From positions 26,764,826 to 26,828,825 of the forward strand of contig OY726561.1 in assembly GCA_963383645.1 (NCBI GenBank): 64,000 nt of DNA, in the 5' to 3' direction. The notes below the pieces were generated by a model. The model saw nothing but the letters and a program-made list of their open reading frames with translations. It was not told the DNA's origin and did no database searches. Below, one piece after another: positions 56,656-64,000 of the stretch; position 1 is the stretch's first letter, and each line of letters starts with the position of its first letter. This DNA comes from Muscardinus avellanarius. Taxonomy: Eukaryota; Chordata; Mammalia; Rodentia; Gliridae. The translations under genes were made by a program, and so were the position numbers.

Positions 56656-57115
56656 CTTTTTTGGGGGGAGGAGGATGCTGGGGATGGAACTCGGGGGCAT
56701 TGTACTTCCAAGCTATACCTCCAGCCCTATTGTTTAGTATTTTGGGTTTTTCTATTTTTATTTTTATTTACTTTTTGACCATACCAGGGATGAAACTCAG
56801 GGGTATTCTGCCTCTGAGCTACACTCCCAGTCATATTTGCTTTTATTTTGAAACAGGGTTTCACTGAGTTGCAAAAGGCCTCAACTAAGTAGCTGAGGCT
56901 ATCCATGAACTGTGATCCTACTGTCTCAGCCTCCCAAATGTGGTGGGATTACAAGCACACACCACATACAGCTATAGTGTTTTTATTTTGAAACAGGTTC
57001 TCAATGAGTTGCAAAGGGCCTCACTAAGTAGCTGAGGCTATCTGCAAACTGCACCCCCCAGTCTCTGCCTCCCAAATGCTGGGATTGCAAAAATGTACCA
57101 CCACACCCTGTCCAT
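56656..57115 (-). repeat. Cluster of three minus-strand SINEs or fragments
   Basis: 56660-56735 is an ID-like end only. 56775-56975 is a full dimer (ACCAGGGATGAAACTCAGGG...CCTCCCAAATGTGGTGGGATTAC, in parts). 56980-57115 is a second left half (TCAATGAGTTGCAAAGGGCC, CTCCCAAATGCTGGGATTGC). Confidence 0.82.
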
Positions 57116-57832
57116 CCTGACTCTCCTTACCAGTTTTGTGTAGATACATTGGACATAGACATCTGAACACCAAACAGGTATTTCTTAGGGCCTCTTTTGG
57201 TCATGTGGTTAGACTTTTAAGGATATCAAGCTTAGTTAGTGAATTCTTGCTCATATAGACTCTATGTAGAAGTGAAGAACTGAAATCAGCCTGTGGCCTT
57301 AGCTATGGCTCAACAATGAGTGGGTTCAAAAGATCTCCCTTTTTGAATGGGATTCCTGCAAAAGACTAGCTCTGGCCAATTCAGGGCTTCTCAAAGGTGG
57401 GTGAGGATTCAGGGACTTGAGGGAATCAGCCATTTTCAGAGGAGTGAGTGCCATTCAGTCTATGCTTTATTTTTATGTCTTTACACGGAAGTACTTAGTA
57501 TTAACAACTTTTGGCAAAACATTCTTAATATACCTGGATACAAACAACTTTTAGCAAAACATAGTTTTACACAAATATCTCAGCAAACACCTGCTCTGAT
57601 GAGCTCATACATCATGGTTTGATAAACACCCAAAACCATCCAAATTAACATCATACAACTCATTCTGGTTATCTAGCCACAAAAATCAATCCTACTTAAT
57701 ATTAAACAAAATAACTGTAATTTTGTATAGCTACAGAGTATGTTCACACTCAAGGCTAAACCAAAAGTACAAAAACAAGGGGTTTTTCCATTAAGACACA
57801 AAGATTATAAAAGATTTGTAAAGGGCACATGG

Positions 57833-57837
<5 letters not shown>
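57116..57837. other. Gene-free stretch
   Basis: No recognisable gene. 57480-57560 contains a short doublet in which CAACTTTTGGCAAAACAT and CAACTTTTAGCAAAACAT recur about 50 bp apart. Confidence 0.5.
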
Positions 57838-57878
<41 letters not shown>

Positions 57879-57895
57879 GTGTGTGTGTGTATGTG
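57838..57895 (+). repeat. Compound (TA)n / (GT)n microsatellite
   Basis: About 34 bp of alternating TA followed, after TTATAATG, by about 20 bp of GT. It adjoins the end of a minus-strand SINE. Confidence 0.92.
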
Positions 57896-58080
57896 TTTAC
57901 TGGGGTTCCTGGAAACCTACCTCTGGGCTACACTCCCAGACCCATCTTTATACTTTTTTATTTGGGAACAGGGTCTCTTAAGACAGCATGGCTGGCTTTG
58001 AACCTGCATGATCCTCCTGTCTCCACCTCCCAAGTGCGGGAATTACAAGTGTCCACCACCACTCTCGGCTATATTTCATA
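57896..58080 (-). repeat. Minus-strand dimeric SINE
   Basis: Reverse complement of the younger subfamily: 'ACTGGGGTTCCTGGAAACC', 'CTGGGCTACACTCCCAGACC', 'AACAGGGTCTCTTAAGACAGC', and 'CACCTCCCAAGTGCGGGAATTAC'. Confidence 0.88.
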
Positions 58081-59720
58081 TTTTATAATGCAAAGTGTAC
58101 AATTTTCTTAAGCTTTTATGACGTTTGAAGAGGGGCCCTACCTGGCTGATTTGTCACTCATAAACTTTAAATAAACGTATCCTTAACTACTAAATGCTAC
58201 ACTTACTGTTAACTTTATCTGCCATTTTTGACCACTAGGTATTCTATTAACTTATTTTGACCCAACCACCAAATCCACAATAAACTTTATTTATCTAACA
58301 TACAATGTCTACACCTACTTCTCTATAATACCTATTAACTAAGAATTTTTTTGGTGCTTTAGTGAGCAGGCACCAAGGAGGTCCCTGCCTACCCAGCCTT
58401 TCCATAAGTATTTTTTAAGCTAAAACCTATTTTCCTTTAACCCTTACTACTCATACTCCATCCTATATTATTCCTATAAAGGGTGGGGGGGTTACATATT
58501 GATTACCTCTGGCCCCCTGAAAGGGTAACCATGGATGGTCTTTAATTATATAAGCTGGCCCAATTTTGCAAGCATCATGTCAGGCTTTTCCTCAAAAGAT
58601 TCAGTATCTATAAACTGTAATTGTTTCAATTTTTACTGACCAGATACTTACTATTTGGGACTTTATGAATTTCTGACCAATTCCCAGGTTTAATGCCCTT
58701 TTTCTGTAACATCTTCATATGCAAAGAAAAGCATGTCTCATTGAGACCACCCAGATCATTTGGCTTGATAATCCAACTAGAAAACGGAACACAAAACAGC
58801 ATCAATGTGAATGTAGTTGTAGTCCTCCTGTCTTGCAGGAGTCCTCCTCTCACTGGGGCCTTTTCAAACAGCTCGATGGACCTGGTCCTTGCCAGATTCC
58901 CATTTTTTCCTAACTGTTTTACAAGATGTAAGAAGTGATGCTCTTGTGGACATGAGCACACACTATTTTGAACATAAGTTTTATCAGGGAGTTGGGCAAA
59001 CGAGACATCTAAGGAGTTTTCACAGGGAACATGGCTCTGTAGATATTATTTGAATAGTCCAGTTCTCAAATAGACTTGTTTCCCTGTGCTATAGCAGAAG
59101 TATAACTCAGGAGATAAATATACTTGAGACATATTAAAGCTGCATGACATAGTATGTTCTGGTCTTGGATTTACTATGTTCATGAGCACCCATGTTACCA
59201 AGACACCATTGTGCCCAAGAAAATGAGGGTGTGGCAGAATAATTCAAAGTTCCCAGAAGATAAATATCTAGTGACACTAATTTTTCTAGACAGTGTCTTC
59301 CAGAACTGTTTGAAAAAATCTAGATGGCATAAAAATGTCAGTTTCTCTGCAATCTTGTTACTCTATTTCTTGGCAGTGTGTTTCTGTCTTAAAAAACCAC
59401 ACCAAATTGGACCATACAAAGCAGGACACAGTACTTGGTCCACGTGGGCTAGCTGGAAGAAAAGAGCCCTGGGTCCTTTTTGAGTGTGGCTTCTGAAAAT
59501 GGATGGGATAACAGGGCTTGGCCAAAAGATGCAAGTAAGGGACTCCTGAAAAAAATGACAACCATTTAGTATCCAAGGATCTTCCTAAGCACTGCCTCTA
59601 TACAAAAATTGTGGCAAAAAGTAGATGACTACTTTTCCTGCTTATAGGCACTAATAAACTGAGACTGAAAATTCTGCCATAGTTCATAGATGTGCTGCTT
59701 TATTGGGCATTAAATTGAAT
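58081..59720. other. About 1.6 kb unassigned, with a 111-codon minus-strand open frame
   Basis: The minus-strand frame at 58626-58961 (containing NETCFSLHMKMLQKKG and KPGNWSEIHKVPNS) is the longest here. I do not recognise it with confidence. Its continuation below 58626 after a stop (GYPFRGPE in an adjacent frame) gives it the look of degraded retroviral or retrogene sequence, but this is only an impression. No other feature is seen up to 59720. Confidence 0.4.
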
Positions 59721-59721
59721 T

Positions 59722-59912
59722 AAGCTGAGCATGCCTGTAATCCCAGTACTTGGGAGGGTGATAATAGAAAAATTGCAGGTTTGAAGGCTGCTTCATCAAC
59801 ATAGTAAGACTCTCAATGACACCTTGGTTCAAAACAAAAATAAAATGTGGCTGGGGGTGTAGCTCAAAAGTAGAATGCCACTGTCTTCTGTCCCCAGAAA
59901 CACCAAAATCCC
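59722..59912 (+). repeat. Dimeric SINE
   Basis: 'AGCTGAGCATGCCTGTAATCCCAGTACTTGGGAGGG' left half (slightly shortened), 'AAACAAAAATAAAATGTGG' linker, then an ID-like half (CTGGGGGTGTAGCTCAAAAG) ending CCCCAGAAACACC. Confidence 0.8.
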
Positions 59913-60777
59913 ATCCAATCACCCATACACATACACATGCAGTAGATATAAACCTGTTCATAGCCGGTTTACTTAAAATTTCCCTTCTCAAGTGCCAGAG
60001 CCCTCAGGGGAGCTGGATATTACCACTCATCTCAGAACTTGCTCCATGGCATCACTATCCACACTTTGGTAATGCAGACAGTTACACCATCAGACAGGAG
60101 CCACTGCAGCCAGACTCCCAGCACATTTATTCCAAGTTATCACACCCACCATTGCTCCTGTCAATTTAGTAATAACGTGCCAGCAGAGACAACTGGAGTG
60201 CCAGTCAGTTTCTATTAAAGGCTCAGGAGTTCTGAAAAATATATAAGCACATATGTGTGTATAATAAGATTTCAACCACTCCAAATAAAAGCAATAGAAA
60301 TGGCATTATTGAAGTCACTGTAATTTACCACCAGAAAGAATCCTGTTGACTGTTTCAACCTAGTTTTCTAGGTGAGAGAGATTGAGGTCTCTCTGGAGCC
60401 ATCACCAAAGCTCAGACCTGCAGAACATTATCTTAGTGTTATTTCCACTATATCCTGCCTTCCTGACAGGTTGAGAATTGGCAGGTAAGTAGATGTGTAT
60501 GTCTGCATATATTCTTGGAATATACAAACTTGAGTTTGTGCTTATAGAACTTTGCTCCAAGTGTTGGTAAAAGGGTTTTTATAGAAATCTTACATAAGAA
60601 AGGTAAAATATCTTGTTCACAAGTTTATGAAATCACATGAAAGGTGGTAAAATACATGGCAAAAACAGATAACTGGATTATTGAGCACCTTATCTGAAGA
60701 TTCTTGGTAATTTATTCTGAATTTTCTAGAGTTTAGGAAAATCTTACCAGTTTTGGTTCTATCTAAAAGGATTAAAA
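59913..60777. other. Gene-free stretch
   Basis: No domain or repeat recognised. A 117-codon plus-strand frame (59816-60169) starts inside the SINE and is not considered a gene. Confidence 0.5.
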
Positions 60778-61865
60778 GGCAGGTGTGGTGGCACAGGCCT
60801 GTAATCTCAGCATTTGGGAGGCTGAGACAGGAGGATTGGGTTCAAGAACAGCCTCAGCTACTTAGAGTGAGGCCCTTCACAACTGAGACCCTGTTTCAAA
60901 ACAGAATAGATAGGGTTGGGTGTGTAACTCAAAGGTAGAATGACCCTGGGTTCCATCCCAAGAACCAGAAAAAAGATTAAAAGCCAAATGATACCAAGTG
61001 AGAAGATAATTAGTAATTTCAACTGGGCTTGAGATATCTTAACACTTTAGTCCTACTTAGAAGCAGATTTAAAAGGCAGTTGGAAGTGGGGTAAGATGGC
61101 ATACACTTGTAATCCCAGCATTTGGAGGCTGAAAAAGCATTGTGGTTCAGACAGCCTCAGCTACTTAGGCCCTTTGCAACTCAGTGAAACCATTTCAAAA
61201 TAAAGAATAAAAAATACGGGCTGGGGGTATATCTGAGGCATAATGCCCCTGGGTTCTATCCTCATTACTGCAAAAAAAAAAAAAAAAAGCAATTGGAAGC
61301 CAGGCATTGTGGCACATGCTTCTAATCCCAGTACTTGGAAGAATGAGATGGAAGGACTGCAGGTTTGAGGCCAGCCTCAGTTACTAGTGAGGCCTTGTTT
61401 CAAGATAGAAAAATGGGGCACAAGTATAGTTTGGAGGTAGAATTCCCTTGAGTTCAAGCCCTAGTACTGCAAAAAAGTAAATTATAAGCATGTGCCAACA
61501 TGCCTATCCAATCAGTACCTGAGAGGCTGAAACAAGATCACAAGTTTAAAGATAGCCTCAGCAACTCAGATCCTGTTTCCAAATAAAAAAAAACTCTCTT
61601 ACCCAGGCATGGTGGTGCATGCTTGTAATTCTAGTACTTGGGAAGCTGAGAATGGAGGATCCCGGGTTCACCACCAGCCTCAGCTACTTAGTGAGGCCCT
61701 CAACACTTAGTGAGACCCTGAATCAAAATAAAGAATGAAAAAATCAGGCTGAGAGTAGAGCTCAGAGGTATGATGCCCCTGGGTTCTATCATTGGTAACA
61801 CACACACAAATTATTTTAGCTGGGCATGGTGGTGCATACTTTTGTAATCAGTACCTGGGAGATTG
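60778..61865 (+). repeat. SINE cluster: five dimers and a fragment in about 1.1 kb
   Basis: Starts are at about 60778, 61085, 61296, 61480, 61604 and 61818 (the last only a head). All are on the plus strand. Each shows the TGTAATCCCAG box, GCCAGCCTCAG middle, A-rich linker and ID-like end such as CCCCTGGGTTCTATC. Divergence differs between copies, which points to accumulation over time. Confidence 0.85.
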
Positions 61866-62446
61866 ACAAAAATTTGGCTGAAAGAGAAATAGAACAAGAG
61901 GATTTGGCTATTGGAGAATAAAGGAGGAAAGGTGGCCCACCAAGGATTAAGCAGGAAGAACATGGAATGAGAGAAAGCCAGAGGAGAACCTGACAGACAA
62001 GTAGAGGAGACGTGGAAGCATGTTAACAAAGGTCTGGGGGAATGAGATGGCTCTGGGGGACCAGGGATTGTGATGTTTGGAGTGGGAGGCAGAAACAGAG
62101 AGCACTCTGTGGCAGTGGCAGTGGCAACTGACAATGTGTTGGATGCTCCGGGGCAGCAGGAGGAGGAGGCAGAGTTGCAGAGGTCTAGAGAAGGACTTAA
62201 AGCTGAAAGATGAGTGAAAGAGCAAGATCAGGGCAAGAGACCACCCTGGAACTAAGGGGTGACAGCCCTTCCCGGGGGGTGGGGGGGGACTGGACCACAG
62301 GGGCAGGTGAGGAAGATCCATGTGCCCTTTCTGGGTAAAGGGATTGGGGGTGGCATTGGGACATCTGTCAAGTCAATAGAAGGTGACACTTGCCTCTTAT
62401 TCTCCCAGATTCTTGTTCAGGCTCCAAACCATAAATGCTGGGAAGT
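61866..62446. other. Purine-rich unique segment
   Basis: GA-rich, moderately GC-rich sequence (for example GGCAGCAGGAGGAGGAGGCAG near 62153-62175 and a G-run at 62274-62289). A plus-strand reading has an acidic stretch near 62130-62210 but soon meets stops. No family recognised; possibly a fragment of an old retrogene. Confidence 0.4.
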
Positions 62447-62850
62447 TAGGCATGGTTGCACACCATTGTAATCCCAGTACTAGTAAGGCTGAGACAGGAG
62501 GATCTGAGGTTTGAAGACCCTGTGAAAGCAGACTTTATGGAGCTATAGTATGGCAACAGTGAGGATTGAACCCAGAAACAACCTACTTGTGAGCTATACC
62601 ACTATCCCTATTTTATTTTTGAAATAGTTTGCTGAGGCTGTCCTCGAATTTGTAATTCTGTTTCAGCCTCACAAGTACTGGGATTATGGGTGTTTGACAT
62701 AACCCCTGGCTTATTTTAAAACAGGGTCTCAAATAAGTTTCTAACAGTGTCAATATCTTGCTAAGGTTGGCTTCAAACCTGCAACCCTATTCCAGCTTCC
62801 CAAGTACTGGGATTACAGGCATGCAGCACCACTCCCAGCTACATTATGGA
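62447..62850. repeat. SINE fragments in both orientations
   Basis: 62447-62530 is a plus-strand head (GTTAGGCATGGTTGCACACC). 62555-62715 and 62720-62850 are minus-strand copies (TGAGGATTGAACCCAG, TACTGGGATTACAGGCATGC). Confidence 0.75.
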
Positions 62851-63192
62851 AACATTAACTTTGGTGCAAAACCATTGAAGCTTTATTTTAGGGGGGAGAG
62901 GGTTACTGGTAATAAAACCCAAGTAAACCCAACAACTGGTTTCTTCTTTCATAACTGTAAAAGGACTTCTTTTCATAGCTGTTAAAGGATAACTTCTTCC
63001 ATAGCTATTAAAGGATAAGTGAGACTGTATAAGAGGTTTCAAGGCAGCACACAGAAAGCGATCTACCCACTTCCCTCATGTATAGCAGATCATTGACCAA
63101 GTAAGATTCATCTACATTTACCACTGAAATTCTGTCTCAACTAAACTCCAACTTGAGAAAGATGGAATCATGTCATATTTTTTCAGGGTCAG

Positions 63193-64000
63193 TGCTGGGG
63201 CCCAGCCCTAGCAGGAGTAGAGTCCATGAGTGGGTGGGATGAGGAGTCGGTGAAATACAGTGGAGAAACAGCACACAGACTCAATGGAGGGTGAAGCTGC
63301 TTTATTTACTTTCAGTTTTGGCAAGAATTTTATACTTTCTTTTTGGCTACATTCTACTCTTACAACTTTTTCTCAGAATTAATACAGTGGTAAATATACC
63401 AATAAATATACTTCAAGGCAAGGTGGCAGATGGGGAACATTTCCTCTTAGAAGCAACCAAGGAATAGATCAGAAGTTTATTAACTACTAATGCAATATCA
63501 TAATATCCTATAATAAGCATTAAATTATCTGATATACCTCATTGTTTTTAATTAATAGGCACTACTAAGGAGAGGAACATTTTATACTTCCCCATGTCCC
63601 AAGGCTGTGCCTGGATACCCATCTATTCTGCTGCTGTCCACATACCCAGTGTACGACCAAGGGGGTTAGGGTTACTGGGTGTCAGTAGGCACTCTACCAT
63701 AGCCTATCTTTTATAACATATGCTGGTTTCCCAGAACTCATGATGGTGGGAACAACTTGTCTTGGCTCTGTTTTAGGTTTATTACTAATATTTGCTTGGG
63801 AAAATCCTGGGGAGGATTAGTTGCCTTTAAGGCTTGTTTTGATTGTGATTGTCTTTATAAAATTCTTTGTTCAGTCATTTGGAAATTCAAGTACAACCTG
63901 TACATAAATGTTAAAACTTCAGGGGGTAAATCTTGAATTATTTTAAACAATTTGGGGCCATTAATAACAAGTCTCAAGTACCTTTTTGGTAACAAGCCCA
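63193..64000 (-). repeat. ERV1-family LTR on the minus strand, cut by window end
   Basis: Reverse complement of the LTR at 42349-43314. TGCTGGGGCCCAGCCCTAGC at 63193 is the terminal CTAGGGCTGGnCCCnGGCA block. A minus-strand TATAAAA box lies near 63328-63334. The CATCATGAGTTCTGG region and ATTATTTTAAACAATTTGGG also match. No primer-binding site is seen below 63193, so it is a 3' LTR (provirus beyond 64000) or a solo LTR. Confidence 0.88.

Noticed and set aside
61811..62321. Two overlapping minus-strand frames rich in Pro, Ser and Leu
   Set aside because: They are antisense to a purine-rich stretch and the composition alone explains the open frames. No domain or conserved start.
1..64000. tRNA or rRNA genes suggested by tRNA-like boxes
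   Set aside because: The A/B-box-like sequences occur within the ID-like halves of SINEs. No free-standing cloverleaf was found.

Overview
This is a stretch of mammalian, almost certainly rodent, nuclear DNA. It is AT-rich and dominated by retroelements, and no intact host gene is visible. The rodent call rests on dozens of dimeric SINEs, each a 7SL/B1-like left half joined to an ID-like (tRNA-derived) right half. Class II (betaretrovirus-like) endogenous retroviruses (ERVs) and L1 elements are also present. The B1+ID dimer argues against mouse and rat and fits squirrel-, beaver- or dormouse-related lineages; the exact genus cannot be set from this window.

Layout. (1) 1-5252 is one copy of a dispersed duplication: the end of a class II LTR, unique flank, then a remnant minus-strand ERV (ERV2). 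The other copy is at 42605-47907, in the same orientation. (2) 5440-18978 and 18979-32486 are two head-to-tail units of about 13.5 kb, a tandem duplication with the shared pentamer TACTC at its breakpoints. Each unit carries the same DBF4 processed pseudogene and the same L1 debris. Each has since gained private insertions: an L1 and possibly a solo LTR in unit 1, and a solo LTR and two SINEs in unit 2. (3) 29640-36322 is an old plus-strand L1 split by a younger L1 whose 5'UTR is an array of monomers; the tandem-duplication breakpoint lies in that array. (4) 37213-43314 is a plus-strand class II ERV (ERV1) with env remnants, flanked by the target duplication GAAACT. Nested in its env is a SINE, and nested in that SINE is a composite of about 2 kb: a short leader, a GC-rich VNTR and an L1 3' end. 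(5) 45774-52296 is the full ERV2 provirus on the minus strand (gag, dUTPase/protease, pol, no env seen), flanked by GAAAAG. (6) 52297-63192 is SINE-rich intergenic DNA with microsatellites. (7) 63193-64000 is another LTR of the ERV1 family on the minus strand, cut by the window end.

No genes here act together. The value of the window is a layered history that can be read from empty sites and target-site duplications: ERV2 insertion, dispersed duplication and internal deletion; DBF4 retroposition, L1 nesting, tandem duplication, private insertions, and a recent copying of 1.38 kb between units. The most novel-looking object is the VNTR-L1 composite at 39825-41820, which has an SVA-like architecture but different parts.
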